A DNA stretch of 64,000 nt from Polynucleobacter sp. AP-Sving-400A-A2 (GCF_018688155.1 NZ_CP061312.1:1116001-1180000), one strand, 5' to 3'. Counted from the first letter of the stretch, positions 1-8,704 are shown. Translations and numbers: made by a program. Notes: a model not told the origin generated them from the letters alone.

Positions 1-1
1 A

Positions 2-373
2 AATGATCCTGGCGTTACCTCAGTCAAGCGTATCTTCCACTACTACAAACACTTCGGTATCAGCACCGAAATCATGGGGGCCAGCTTTCGTAATACCAGT
101 CAAATATTAGAGCTAGCCGGATGTGACTTATTAACTATCAGCCCAGAGCTATTGGGCGATCTGCAGAATAGTTCTGCAGCAGTTGAGAAAAAACTAAATG
201 CTAGTAATGCAGCTAGCGCGCTTGCCAGCGAAAATATCCTCGCACTCAAGCTAGATGAATCAAACTTTAGATTGCAGTTAAATAATGATGCCATGGCTAC
301 TGAAAAACTAGCCGAAGGAATTAGAAATTTCTGTATCGATACTGAGAAACTCGAAGTGCTCTTAAGTCACTAA
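2..373 (+). CDS. tal: Transaldolase, C-terminal part (5' end outside window)
   Basis: The reading frame is open from the left edge, so only about the last 123 residues are present. They carry the transaldolase block IMGASFRN followed by [13 protein letters not shown], typical of the C-terminal half of TalA/TalB enzymes. Transaldolase moves a dihydroxyacetone unit between sugar phosphates in the cytosolic non-oxidative pentose phosphate pathway. The Schiff-base lysine lies upstream and cannot be checked. The gene stops 30 bp before trxC, on the same strand. The family assignment is secure; the full length is unknown. Confidence 0.9.
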   Translation, partial: NDPGVTSVKRIFHYYKHFGISTEIMGASFRNTSQILELAGCDLLTISPELLGDLQNSSAAVEKKLNASNAASALASENILALKLDESNFRLQLNNDAMATEKLAEGIRNFCIDTEKLEVLLSH

Positions 374-403
374 TTCTGTAAATTGCCATATTGAGGAGTC
401 AAG

Positions 404-826
404 ATGATTATTCATTGCCCGCATTGCAATAAAGGGAACCGTGTTCCTGCTGAAAAACTCAATCAAACGCCTGTCTGCGGAGCTTGTCAACAAGAACTCC
501 TATCGCTCCCGATTAATGCCACAGCAGCTAACTTTAGCGAACTCGTCACTCAATCTACGCTGCCAGTGATAGTCGATTTCTGGGCACCATGGTGCGGGCC
601 CTGCAAGATGTTTGGACCCATTTTTCAGGGAAGTGCCATTGCCCATGCAAATCAAGTTTTGTTTGTAAAAGTAAACACCGAAGCAGAGCAGCTACTTGGG
701 TCGCAATGGAATATCCGCTCAATCCCAACCCTGGCGGCATTTAAGGGTGGCAAAGAAGTGCACCGTGCTAGTGGTGCTCTACCGCCAGCCGAACTAGAGC
801 AATTTGTTAAGCAGTTGACTATTTAG
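404..826 (+). CDS. trxC: Thioredoxin 2 with N-terminal zinc finger
   Basis: This 140-aa protein has two N-terminal CxxC pairs (C5/C8 and C25/C28) that would bind zinc. A thioredoxin domain follows, with the redox motif WCGPC at residues 63-67 and a cis-proline segment IRSIPT. This is the TrxC (thioredoxin 2) layout: a cytosolic disulfide reductase often linked to oxidative stress. The start has a good Shine-Dalgarno (TTGAGGAG about 8 bp upstream). The last bases overlap the end of the convergent rlmB gene by 8 bp, so no terminator fits between them. The zinc motif separates it from thioredoxin 1. Confidence 0.93.
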   Translation: MIIHCPHCNKGNRVPAEKLNQTPVCGACQQELLSLPINATAANFSELVTQSTLPVIVDFWAPWCGPCKMFGPIFQGSAIAHANQVLFVKVNTEAEQLLGSQWNIRSIPTLAAFKGGKEVHRASGALPPAELEQFVKQLTI

Positions 827-1574
827 ACTCTTTAGATAAACGCTGTCTTAGCGCCTCATACAAACAGACGCCACTGGCAACGGATACGTTCAGACTCTCT
901 ACAACACCCTTCATCGGAATACGTACCAACTCATCACAAGTCTCACGGGTTAAGCGGCGCATGCCCTCACCCTCTGCACCCATAACAATACCTATGGGGC
1001 CAGTCAGATCTAAATCATAGATCGATTTTTCAGCTTCATCATCGGTGCCGATGAGCCAAACACCCGCTTCTTGCATTTCTTTCATGCTTCGAACCAGATT
1101 GGTGACGGTAATGACAGGCATTACCTCAGAAGCGCCGCTCGATACTTTACTCACAGTAGCATTAATTGAGGCCGAACGATCTTTAGGAATCACTATAGCA
1201 TCTACACCAGCACCATCAGCCACGCGCAAGCATGCACCAAAGTTATGAGGATCGGTTACACCATCCAAGACCAAGAACATTACCTTGCTTTGATTGCTTT
1301 CTGCATCCTCTACTACCTCAGTAATGGTCCTAGCAATGGTCATCTTCTCGGCCAGTGCAACCACCCCTTGATGGCGATCATGACCTGCGAGTTTGTGAAG
1401 ACGTTCTGCATCGGCGGCATGTAATCTTTCACCTAGAATTTCTTCGGCTTGCTTAAGAAAATCACCCATACGGCGATCACGCCGGCTAGGATCAAAATAA
1501 ACTGACTTCAGACTTGCTGCATCCACTCGTAAGCGCGCTTGTACTGCATGAAAACCAACTAATATTTGCTTCAT
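819..1574 (-). CDS. rlmB: 23S rRNA (guanosine-2'-O)-methyltransferase RlmB
   Basis: 251 aa with the SpoU/TrmH SPOUT signature in three blocks: DGVTDPHNFGACLRVADGAG, then IVMGAEGEGMRRL, and near the C-terminus VESLNVSVASGVCLYEALRQR. These form the knotted S-adenosylmethionine site. An N-terminal substrate-binding domain precedes them. RlmB methylates the ribose of G2251 in the peptidyl-transferase P loop of 23S rRNA. It lies 29 bp downstream of rnr on the same strand, the familiar rnr-rlmB pair, so both are probably co-transcribed. Length and motifs are normal. Confidence 0.95.
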   Translation of the reverse strand: MKQILVGFHAVQARLRVDAASLKSVYFDPSRRDRRMGDFLKQAEEILGERLHAADAERLHKLAGHDRHQGVVALAEKMTIARTITEVVEDAESNQSKVMFLVLDGVTDPHNFGACLRVADGAGVDAIVIPKDRSASINATVSKVSSGASEVMPVITVTNLVRSMKEMQEAGVWLIGTDDEAEKSIYDLDLTGPIGIVMGAEGEGMRRLTRETCDELVRIPMKGVVESLNVSVASGVCLYEALRQRLSKESK

Positions 1575-1603
1575 ATTTACTTATCTCGATCTGATATTGA
1601 TAC

Positions 1604-4006
1604 TTATTTACGACGCGCTTTAGTGCTGCGAACAGGTGGTTTTGTGCCTGCCGGTTTGCCGGCAGGTCTTGTGGGCTTCCCAGACTTCGCAACTTTACTT
1701 GCGGTTCGTCCAGCTTGATTCTTGGATTGATTTGCGCCAAGATTACCAGCAGATTTGGCGGCATTTACATTTAAACCAGAATGCTTCTGCGGTTCCTTGC
1801 TACCAGAGCGACCTTTTTTAGAGGCAGCTTTTTTATTGGGTCTACCGGTATCGCTTGCCAACACAATTTGGCGACGATTAGTAGTGCCACCTGGCTCTAA
1901 GCCAACCGATTTGACCAAACTAAATTCAATTTTACGCGCATCTAAGTCCACTCGACTGACCAATACATGAACCCGGTCACCTAAGCGATACCGAATACCC
2001 GTTCTCTCACCGCGCAATTCTTGACGAGCTTCATCGTACTGGAAATAATCACCACCCAACTCAGTTACATGGATCATGCCCTCAACAAAGAGGTTTTCTA
2101 ATTGAATAAATAAACCAAATGTAGCTACTCCAGTAACCGTGCCGGCATATTCTTGACCCAAATGATCTCGCATGTAGTAGCACTTGAGCCAAGCCTCTAC
2201 ATCACGGGATGCCTCATCTGCTCGGCGCTCATTCGATGAGCAATGCACACCCAGTTGACCCCAAATAGGCATTGCTGCATTAGCGCCCTTGGGCAATTTA
2301 GGTAAACGTGTGCCATTAGCTGCAGCCTCTTTTGCATCGCTATGAGACTTCTTAGCATTCACGGCATTTTCACGGCCCTTACCTTTGCGCGGCAATGTGA
2401 GATTCAATGGAACCGTTGGCGGCAATACTGGCGTGTACGGCTTCTTAATGAGAATTGCTTTAATGACACGATGGGTCAAGAGATCGGGATAACGACGAAT
2501 CGGACTTGTGAAATGAGAATACGCAGGGTAAGCAAGGCCAAAGTGACCTTCGTTATCAGGCTGATACATAGCCTGCTGCATAGAACGTAAAACAACCGAC
2601 TGCAGCATATTGGCATCAGGACGCTCTTTGATTTCGCGCATGAGCTTGGCATAGTCTTTTGGTTTCGGCTTTTCACCGCCGCCCAAAGACAAGCCTGAAG
2701 TACGTAAAACTTGGCGCAAAGTAACCAACTTTTCTTCTGAAGGTTCACCGTGTACACGGTAAAGACTGAGATGCTTGTTTTTATCAATAAAGTCAGCAGC
2801 GCATACGTTTGCTGTCAACATGCACTCTTCGATCAAGCGGTGCGCGTCATTACGCAGACGGGGTTCAATGCGCAAGATCTTGCCTAACTCATTACTGATA
2901 ATTTGGGTTTCAGTAGTTTCAAACTCGATAGCGCCACGTTTTTGACGTGCGTCTAGCAAAATCTTGTATAGGGAATAGAGATTGGTCAGTAGAGGCCTGA
3001 GTTGGGCAAAGCGTGTTGCCTCGGGGCCTTTGCTGTTCGAGAGAATCTCCCAAACTATGTCATATGTAAAGCGCTGCGCAGAATGCATGACTGCCGGGTA
3101 GAACTGATAAGCCAAAACAACACCATTTTGATCCACTACTGAATCACACACCATGCACAAACGATCAACCCCAGGATTCAGGGAGCAAAGACCATTAGAG
3201 ATCTTCTCTGGCAACATCGGTATTACCCTTCTTGGGAAATACACTGAAGTCGCACGCAGAAGTCCTTCATCATCCAAAGGATGTCCTGGCTTTACATAAT
3301 GAGATACATCGGCAATCGCGACAATCAGGCGCCAAGCCTTGCTCTTACCGTGCATCACAGGTTCGCAATACACCGCATCATCAAAATCACGAGCATCGGC
3401 ACCGTCAATGGTGACCAAAGGAACGTCGCGCAAATCCACTCGACCCTCTAAATCAGATTGCTGAACAGCATCAGGCAAGGCAACTGCTTCTTTTTTTGCA
3501 GCTACTGAAAATTCGTGGGGGACACCATATTTACGGACGGCGATTTCGATTTCCATACCAGGATCATCGATTTCACCTAGTACCTCAACAACACGACCAA
3601 CGGCTTGACGGTAGCTATCTGGATAGTCAATGATCTCGACACTGACAACCTGACCCAATTTAGCGTTACCCTGACCTTTTGGTGGAATCAAAATATCATG
3701 ACCGATGCGCTTATCTTCCGGCGCAACAATCAAAACACCGTTCTCATTCAATAGACGCCCAATGACTACTTTATTGGCATGCAAAATGACATCGACGATC
3801 TGGCCTTCTGGGCGACCGCGCCGATCTGTTCCCAATACTCTGACATTGACTCTGTCTGCGTGCATGACGCGGGACATTTCTCTTTCAGAAAGAAAAATAT
3901 CTTCACCGCCGTCGTCTGGGATAACAAATCCAAATCCATCTCGGTGACCCTGGACTGTACCTAAGCGGTCAGCCTCTCGTGGCACCAAGTCTTTTGCTTT
4001 ACGCAT
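1604..4006 (-). CDS. rnr: Ribonuclease R, with an unusual insert in the RNB domain
   Basis: 800 aa. Cold-shock domains occupy roughly residues 12-150. The catalytic RNB domain carries the acidic cluster DGADARDFDD at 201-210, an S1 domain starts near 618, and a Lys/Gly/Ala-rich tail covers about 715-800. RNase R is a processive 3'-5' exoribonuclease that degrades structured RNA. The N-terminal helix-turn-helix of the E. coli enzyme is missing. An unusual low-complexity stretch of about 60 residues (522-582, rich in Lys, Ala, Asn and Pro) sits between THRVIKAIL and the conserved VHCSSNERRADEASRDV segment. The ATG is at 4006, and rlmB follows. Function is secure; the role of the insert is unknown. 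Confidence 0.96.
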   Translation of the reverse strand: MRKAKDLVPREADRLGTVQGHRDGFGFVIPDDGGEDIFLSEREMSRVMHADRVNVRVLGTDRRGRPEGQIVDVILHANKVVIGRLLNENGVLIVAPEDKRIGHDILIPPKGQGNAKLGQVVSVEIIDYPDSYRQAVGRVVEVLGEIDDPGMEIEIAVRKYGVPHEFSVAAKKEAVALPDAVQQSDLEGRVDLRDVPLVTIDGADARDFDDAVYCEPVMHGKSKAWRLIVAIADVSHYVKPGHPLDDEGLLRATSVYFPRRVIPMLPEKISNGLCSLNPGVDRLCMVCDSVVDQNGVVLAYQFYPAVMHSAQRFTYDIVWEILSNSKGPEATRFAQLRPLLTNLYSLYKILLDARQKRGAIEFETTETQIISNELGKILRIEPRLRNDAHRLIEECMLTANVCAADFIDKNKHLSLYRVHGEPSEEKLVTLRQVLRTSGLSLGGGEKPKPKDYAKLMREIKERPDANMLQSVVLRSMQQAMYQPDNEGHFGLAYPAYSHFTSPIRRYPDLLTHRVIKAILIKKPYTPVLPPTVPLNLTLPRKGKGRENAVNAKKSHSDAKEAAANGTRLPKLPKGANAAMPIWGQLGVHCSSNERRADEASRDVEAWLKCYYMRDHLGQEYAGTVTGVATFGLFIQLENLFVEGMIHVTELGGDYFQYDEARQELRGERTGIRYRLGDRVHVLVSRVDLDARKIEFSLVKSVGLEPGGTTNRRQIVLASDTGRPNKKAASKKGRSGSKEPQKHSGLNVNAAKSAGNLGANQSKNQAGRTASKVAKSGKPTRPAGKPAGTKPPVRSTKARRK

Positions 4007-4136
4007 TTAATTCCTTCGGCAAAACATGCCTTATATTTCAATAAAAATTCTGAATTAGCCTACTGTATCAAACCATCAAGTCTGAAGGGTGAAAGACCAA
4101 AACGAGTGAAGAGGTGGGCCAAAAGGCACATACCTT

Positions 4137-4142
4137 TATAAT
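4137..4142 (+). promoter_or_regulatory. Candidate -10 box of the tRNA-Leu gene
   Basis: A perfect TATAAT lies 8 bp before the mature tRNA 5' end, which would place transcription initiation near the first tRNA base. No good -35 hexamer is seen at the usual distance, so this is a partial promoter call. Confidence 0.45.
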
Positions 4143-4150
4143 AACGGCAT

Positions 4151-4237
4151 GCCCAGGTGGCGAAATTGGTAGACGCACCAGCTTCAGGTGCTGGCGATCG
4201 TAAGGTTGTGGGGGTTCGAGTCCCTTCCTGGGCACCA
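4151..4237 (+). tRNA. tRNA-Leu (anticodon CAG)
   Basis: The 7-bp acceptor stem GCCCAGG pairs with CCTGGGC (4227-4233), followed by discriminator A and an encoded CCA. The anticodon stem CCAGC/GCTGG encloses the loop TTCAGGT, so the anticodon is CAG, reading CTG leucine codons. The T arm GGGGGTTCGAGTCCC is canonical, and a class II variable arm is present, as expected for tRNA-Leu. It stands alone between rnr and the tautomerase gene, opposite in strand to both. Confidence 0.97.
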
Positions 4238-4395
4238 AACAAGGCTTAACGGCGCTCTACGCCTAATAATACAAGGCCAATATAGAGAAAACTGGCCGTC
4301 TCTACACAAAAATACATAAAGCCTATATGGGGGTGCTTTCTCAGATTGCAAGCCCTTTTTAGCTCGCTACATAGTGTATTCATTCATACGCAAAG

Positions 4396-4578
4396 TTAGT
4401 CACTCCATAACTTGCCTGCGGTCGCCCAGTCTGATTTCTTAACGTCTCGGTAAATAACATCTACTGATTCAGCGCTGCATCCCATAATTTTGACCGCCGC
4501 TTCTGTAATTGCCTTAGCGTACTCGCGCTTGACCTCATCGCTGCGACCCTCAAATATTTGAACTTGAATTAATGGCAT
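4396..4578 (-). CDS. 4-oxalocrotonate tautomerase family protein
   Basis: 60 aa, starting MPLIQVQIFEGRSDEVK. Proline 2 becomes the N-terminal catalytic base after methionine removal, as in 4-OT/XylH/YdcE tautomerases. The length matches the small-subunit tautomerase fold. These enzymes interconvert enol and keto forms of dicarboxylates, for example in aromatic ring-cleavage pathways. A strong AAGGAG Shine-Dalgarno precedes the ATG. It lies 16 bp downstream of the class II aldolase gene and ends a probable five-gene minus-strand operon. The exact substrate cannot be told from sequence. Confidence 0.88.
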   Translation of the reverse strand: MPLIQVQIFEGRSDEVKREYAKAITEAAVKIMGCSAESVDVIYRDVKKSDWATAGKLWSD

Positions 4579-4594
4579 AGATTTCTCCTTTTCA

Positions 4595-5299
4595 CTATTT
4601 TTTTAATAAACCTAGATAAGCCGGCCACTCTATCTGACCCTCCTCGTCACCATCACTGCACAATTGCTCGTAAGTCATTCTACAAATTGCCGGATCGGGA
4701 ACAACTAACTCCTCTACCTCACCTGCTAATAGTTGAATTTTGCAGGCCTTATCTAATACGTCCATTAAATAAAATACCTGCTGAATACTCACACCACAGA
4801 TGATGCTGCCATGGTTTTCTAACAATAAAGCCTTTTTATTCCCAAGCGCCGATATGAGTCCCACTTGCTCTGAGGCCGATAAGGCCAGTCCTTGATAGCG
4901 ATGCCTTTCGATATCGCCATAGAAACGTAAGGCATGCTGCGATAGTGGTAATAGACCTTGCTTTTGTGCTGAGACAGCAATGACGGAATCAACATGTAGA
5001 TGCAGCACGCATGCCGCGTCTGGTCTAGCCGCATGTACCGCTCCATGAATAGCAAAACCAGATTGATTTACCGGCCCTATGCCTGAGAGAATTTCTCCTT
5101 GAACATTCACCTTGACTAAATTTTCTGGAGATACTTCATCAAAGCGCAAACCAAATTGATTGATGAGATAAGCGCCCTCTTCATTTGGAATAGAGGCTGA
5201 AATATGGGTATAAATACCATCATCCCATCCCTTCAACGCAGCAAGACGATAGGCTGCAGCTAAATTGATTCGAACTTCTTCCTCAGTTTGATTCGTCAT
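4595..5299 (-). CDS. Class II aldolase/adducin family protein
   Basis: 234 aa with the class II aldolase/adducin fold. The zinc-binding segments are GAVHAARPDA...LHLHVDS, giving a His-X-His pair, and LLLENHG near residue 160, which supplies a further ligand. Relatives include fuculose-1-phosphate aldolase, ribulose-5-phosphate epimerase and many uncharacterised decarboxylases and aldolases. The ATG is at 5299. The gene lies 9 bp after the upstream unknown gene and 16 bp before the tautomerase, so translation is probably coupled. The context (MFS transporter, dienelactone hydrolase, tautomerase) suggests degradation of a small organic acid or aromatic-derived compound; this is inference. Confidence 0.85.
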   Translation of the reverse strand: MTNQTEEEVRINLAAAYRLAALKGWDDGIYTHISASIPNEEGAYLINQFGLRFDEVSPENLVKVNVQGEILSGIGPVNQSGFAIHGAVHAARPDAACVLHLHVDSVIAVSAQKQGLLPLSQHALRFYGDIERHRYQGLALSASEQVGLISALGNKKALLLENHGSIICGVSIQQVFYLMDVLDKACKIQLLAGEVEELVVPDPAICRMTYEQLCSDGDEEGQIEWPAYLGLLKK

Positions 5300-5308
5300 A
5301 TCGAAGAA

Positions 5309-5806
5309 CTAGAGCCCCATAGAGCGATGCAAAATCTTGGGTTTCATTTCTTCCCAAAGACCTTCAAACTCTTCAGCTCTATCTTCGGATAGCTCAATCG
5401 GCTCAAAGAGTCCGCTAAAGAAGATTGTCTTTTTGGGAGCTAAGATCTTTTCAAACTCCGTTAACCCAACCGGCTTATCGTTCATATCCCGAGTTAATTG
5501 AGCAGAGCAAACAATAGCTTCATGATCGTCTTGATCAATCACGGCAAATTCAATCAACTGCTGGGACTTGTCTAGGATGACCAGAGTACCTCTGGCGTAG
5601 CAAACTGCCTCATGCTCCTGAACAATATAAGCTAAGAATTGATTTTCCTGGTCTTGCTCCATATGCAGGTCATCAATAAAAAAGAGGTATTGGCTCCCTT
5701 CTCCATTGACCAAGGTAAAGACCTTGGGAATCACCCCATGCCCTAAGGCAAGATTTCGGTAATAAGAAGAAAGTTCAACAGCGAGATTTTCGGAAAAAAG
5801 GTGCAT
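5309..5806 (-). CDS. Conserved-looking protein of unknown function
   Basis: 165 aa, soluble, acidic, without signal peptide or membrane segment. I do not recognise a family. It appears to be an alpha/beta protein with a hydrophobic core (YLFFIDDLHMEQDQENQF; YARGTLVILDKSQQLIEFAVI) and an acidic C-terminal helix. The ATG at 5806 opens the gene. It is closely packed between the dienelactone hydrolase gene (24 bp gap) and the aldolase gene (9 bp gap), so it is very likely expressed with them. A role beyond operon membership cannot be supported. Confidence 0.8.
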   Translation of the reverse strand: MHLFSENLAVELSSYYRNLALGHGVIPKVFTLVNGEGSQYLFFIDDLHMEQDQENQFLAYIVQEHEAVCYARGTLVILDKSQQLIEFAVIDQDDHEAIVCSAQLTRDMNDKPVGLTEFEKILAPKKTIFFSGLFEPIELSEDRAEEFEGLWEEMKPKILHRSMGL

Positions 5807-5830
5807 AAAGTAAATCTGTAAATAAAGTGC

Positions 5831-6517
5831 TTATGGAGTTAGCTGAGTTTTTAGGAAAGTCATCGTGCGATCCCAAGCTAAATCTGCAGCTGCAGAATTG
5901 TATTGCAATGGTGGCAAGCCCCTAGCGTCTGACTTTGGATTAGCGAATGCATGCTTAGCATCATAGCGCTGAAAATCATAATGTACTCTAGCGGATTTCA
6001 ACTTCTCCTCCAGTAGATCTACGCCAGCGATAGAGAAAAAATCATCTTGCAGGGCCCAGTGTGCCAACATCGGTTTTTTGATAGCCGGCGCATCAACATA
6101 CTCCAGCGGAGGGTAGCCATACCAAACCACGGTTCCATCACATTCTGGAACAAGGCCGGCTGACAGGACTGTGAGCGCCCCACCCATACAAAAACCAGTA
6201 ACAGCAACTTTAGCGCTGCCAGTTGTCTTGAGGTACTGAACAGCGCCACGAATATCTTGGCTGGCGGCATCACCAAAATTCAGATCCTTCATGAGGTGCT
6301 CTGCTTCATTTGCTTCCAGAGCGAGTTTGCCACGGTACAAATCCGGAACCAAGGCGCGATATCCTGCTTTAGCTAAGCGATTGGCAACATTCTTGATCTC
6401 ATCATCCAAACCCCACCACTCTTGAATCACTACCACGCCAGGGGCATTTATTGGATTGGCCGGCTCAATTAAATAGGCCTCTACTGAGGTGCCGTCTGGT
6501 CTCTTAAATGAAATCAT
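5831..6517 (-). CDS. Dienelactone hydrolase family protein
   Basis: About 228 aa from the ATG at 6517; a TTG 18 bp upstream is an alternative start. The alpha/beta-hydrolase nucleophile elbow is GFCMGGAL, with cysteine as nucleophile, as in dienelactone hydrolases rather than serine esterases. Near the N-terminus VVIQEWWGLDDEI is the conserved family segment, and a later KHAFAN block supplies the catalytic histidine. Dienelactone hydrolase opens the lactone ring in chloroaromatic or protoanemonin-type breakdown, though many members have other carboxylester or lactone substrates. It sits 29 bp downstream of the MFS transporter gene. Confidence 0.87.
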   Translation of the reverse strand: MISFKRPDGTSVEAYLIEPANPINAPGVVVIQEWWGLDDEIKNVANRLAKAGYRALVPDLYRGKLALEANEAEHLMKDLNFGDAASQDIRGAVQYLKTTGSAKVAVTGFCMGGALTVLSAGLVPECDGTVVWYGYPPLEYVDAPAIKKPMLAHWALQDDFFSIAGVDLLEEKLKSARVHYDFQRYDAKHAFANPKSDARGLPPLQYNSAAADLAWDRTMTFLKTQLTP

Positions 6518-6546
6518 CACAGTCTTTCTTTTCAAATAAATTCGGT

Positions 6547-7776
6547 TTACTGCTCTTTTTTATCAGTATGAATATAGCCCACCAAGCAGAAAGTAAGCAA
6601 GCCACATAAAGCCGCCCCATAACCAACTAGGTTGTAGTGCTCCATTTTTCCATCTGCACCAATAGTCACCACCATGCCAGCAAGTATTGAGGCAAGCCCC
6701 GATGCTAACATTTGGACTGAGCCCACCAAGCTCATAAAGGTACCCCGAATTTTCGCCTCCACCATTTGGCTAGCAATTGCCATCGCCGGAATCATGCGCC
6801 CGGAGATCAAGATGAAAAATGCAGTTGAATTTACCAAGGCCACCCACAGCGGCACAGGCATCAGATTGGTTGTGACTAGCAAAGGAATAAGGCTGGCGAT
6901 AGCCAATATTTTAAAGATCTTCACCTTGCCATAGCGATCAGCCATTTGCCCAATCACTCGAGAACTCATCAAAGTGGCAATCCCGCCACAAAGATAGATC
7001 AATGGAATATATCCATTATCAATCCCCACATTGGAGGTGAGATAGAGTGCAATATATGGAATAACCGAAAATCCAGTCAACATGATCAGTGCCATAAAAA
7101 AGAATACGCGTAGATGCTGGTGTGCGCTAAACACATTCCATATTTGGCTTAAGCGACTGCCTTCATGAGTCTGATCTAAATGACCGATGATTCTGGGAAT
7201 ATTGCGATAACCCAAATACAAAATGAGAGTGGATATCAAGGCAATAAAAAAGAATGGCGCACGCCAACCTAAGTATGGAATATTGTTAGCCAACAATAGA
7301 CTGAGAGGGACTCCCGCTACGGTCGACACCGAGAAAGCAGACATCACCGTACCCAAAGCTTTGCCTCTGCGCTCAAACGGAATAGAGTCTGCAACGATGG
7401 TTTGAACTAATGAACCTAATATGCCGCCAAAGGCACCTGCAAATGCCCGAGCAATAAAAAGAGAATGGTAATCCGGCGCCAAACCACAGACTAAGGTGGC
7501 AATAATGAAGCAGGCATACAAACTGAGAAGCAGCACTCGCCTCTCAAAGCGATCTACAAAGTAGGTAGCAAAGACACCGGCAAGAGCTGCGGCAAAAGTA
7601 TAGGAAGAAAGTAACAGGCCGAATTCATGGGTATTGATATTGAGCTCACGAATAAATTCCGGACCCAAAGGCATCATGATCATGAAGTCTAGGATGTGAG
7701 TGAACTGAATTCCAGCCAAGGAGAATAAGAAAAAGTATTCTTTCTTCTTGCCGCCTGGCGTGTGATGCTCGGTCAA
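6547..7776 (-). CDS. MFS transporter, sugar-efflux/drug-type
   Basis: 409 aa with about twelve hydrophobic segments in two halves, as in the major facilitator superfamily. The DRFERRVLLLS loop after the second helix is an MFS motif A variant, and its counterpart ADRYGKVKIF lies in the second half. It resembles the AraJ/YceL-type exporters more than a defined nutrient importer. No ATG precedes the conserved N-terminus, so the likely start is TTG at 7776 (MTEHHTPGG). It is the first gene of the run of five minus-strand genes ending with the tautomerase. The substrate is unknown. Confidence 0.85.
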   Translation of the reverse strand: MTEHHTPGGKKKEYFFLFSLAGIQFTHILDFMIMMPLGPEFIRELNINTHEFGLLLSSYTFAAALAGVFATYFVDRFERRVLLLSLYACFIIATLVCGLAPDYHSLFIARAFAGAFGGILGSLVQTIVADSIPFERRGKALGTVMSAFSVSTVAGVPLSLLLANNIPYLGWRAPFFFIALISTLILYLGYRNIPRIIGHLDQTHEGSRLSQIWNVFSAHQHLRVFFFMALIMLTGFSVIPYIALYLTSNVGIDNGYIPLIYLCGGIATLMSSRVIGQMADRYGKVKIFKILAIASLIPLLVTTNLMPVPLWVALVNSTAFFILISGRMIPAMAIASQMVEAKIRGTFMSLVGSVQMLASGLASILAGMVVTIGADGKMEHYNLVGYGAALCGLLTFCLVGYIHTDKKEQ

Positions 7777-7923
7777 AGGTTACTTTACAGTTTATTAGGG
7801 GTAGGACATTATCAACCTAAGAGCTTAAAGCTGAGCCTACCAGCATTTGATTGATGACGCCAACTACTAGGAATGGGTTTTTATGGGCACTTCCTGCAAT
7901 TGAAAAGTAAAAGGTGTATCATT

Positions 7924-7935
7924 AGGGTTAACCCT
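7924..7935. promoter_or_regulatory. Perfect 12-bp palindrome next to the Shine-Dalgarno of the 51-aa gene
   Basis: AGGGTTAACCCT is a perfect palindrome ending just before the AAGGAG Shine-Dalgarno of the small gene at 7949. It could be a repressor operator or a small RNA hairpin next to the ribosome-binding site. No regulator is identified. Confidence 0.4.
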
Positions 7936-7948
7936 TAAGGAGCTCACC

Positions 7949-8104
7949 ATGGCACATTCAAACTCAGTACTATTTCAACAGGCACCTACTATTAGCATTA
8001 AACCTTTAATAGCAATTAAAGATATTTTTGTCTTATTAGCAGAAGCTTTCAGCGAAGCTAAGGTATTGGAGCAGAAATCACGTAGAACTAGTGGAAATTG
8101 GTAA
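7949..8104 (+). CDS. Small protein of 51 aa, unknown function
   Basis: This short frame (starts MAHSNSVLFQQAPTISIK, ends KSRRTSGNW) has a very good Shine-Dalgarno (AAGGAG) 7 bp before the ATG and is followed 56 bp later by an intrinsic terminator, so it has all the parts of a single-gene transcript. The middle is a hydrophobic then amphipathic helix (IAIKDIFVLLAEAFSEAK) and the end is basic. There is no signal peptide. The general look, a short helix plus a basic tail, recalls small stress-related proteins, but I do not recognise the family. The palindrome at 7924 touches its leader. Confidence 0.7.
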   Translation: MAHSNSVLFQQAPTISIKPLIAIKDIFVLLAEAFSEAKVLEQKSRRTSGNW

Positions 8105-8160
8105 TTTGTTGCTGATTTAACTCTGTTTTAGGCCATTTTTGGTCATTTTTTAAGAAATAA

Positions 8161-8190
8161 GCCTCCGTTCTTTGGAGGCTTTTTCTTTTA
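8161..8190 (+). terminator. Intrinsic terminator between converging genes
   Basis: GCCTCC / GGAGGC stem (8161-8166 with 8174-8179) with a 7-nt loop, followed by TTTTTCTTTT. It ends the 51-aa gene. The other strand also has a T-rich tail, so it may serve the converging papain-like gene too. Confidence 0.85.
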
Positions 8191-8200
8191 AACAGCGTCC

Positions 8201-8704
8201 CTAACGCTGAACATAGTAACCATAGACACAGCGTGAACCACCCCGAGACGGGTTATGGGTATCTTGAATAACACCATCAATGACAGCCGTCAGGTGCTTA
8301 GAAACCTTCACAATTAATCTGCCCGAGGGCAACTCGTTGGCTAGTAAATGCACTTTACAGCCAGCGCCAACCTGCATAGTAGGCACCCAATCAAAGCCAT
8401 GACCCACAATATAGTCATGAAACACATTGCGATGATTGCCGTTACGCGGTGAAGCGCCCTTAGCGTTGAGACGCCTAGCCAACTTGTCGTTTCGTTGATC
8501 GGCATAAGCTGCATTGGCAGCGCGAAGATCTTCGTAGACCTGCAAATAAGGTAATTGGGCGACAATCGCAATCGCTCGAACTACACAGTCACCAGCCCCA
8601 CCTTTGAAACCCGCAAGCTCCCTACCCCCATCGTTGAGTTGAAAGCCCAGCTCTTGGCCGCGACTATTAGATAGTCTGGTGAAGAGGTTAAAAAAATTCA
8701 GCAC
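8201..8704 (-). CDS. Papain-fold-like protein with Cys-His-Asp arrangement
   Basis: 167 aa; the frame opens with GTG at 8704 and no clear Shine-Dalgarno, so the start is uncertain. The sequence has the spacing of a small papain-like cysteine protease: GDCVVRAIAI with Cys40, KHLTAVIDG with His137, and a following QDTHNP with Asp148. This recalls short, often phage-linked, papain-like proteins with a GDCxxRA motif. No signal peptide is seen. It is a single gene ending at the shared terminator at 8161, 100 bp downstream of malate synthase G. Protease activity is an inference from motif spacing only. Confidence 0.65.
   Translation of the reverse strand: MLNFFNLFTRLSNSRGQELGFQLNDGGRELAGFKGGAGDCVVRAIAIVAQLPYLQVYEDLRAANAAYADQRNDKLARRLNAKGASPRNGNHRNVFHDYIVGHGFDWVPTMQVGAGCKVHLLANELPSGRLIVKVSKHLTAVIDGVIQDTHNPSRGGSRCVYGYYVQR

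Noticed and set aside
4060..4242. 60-codon frame running antisense over the tRNA-Leu
   Set aside because: It is a shadow of the tRNA region with no family match.
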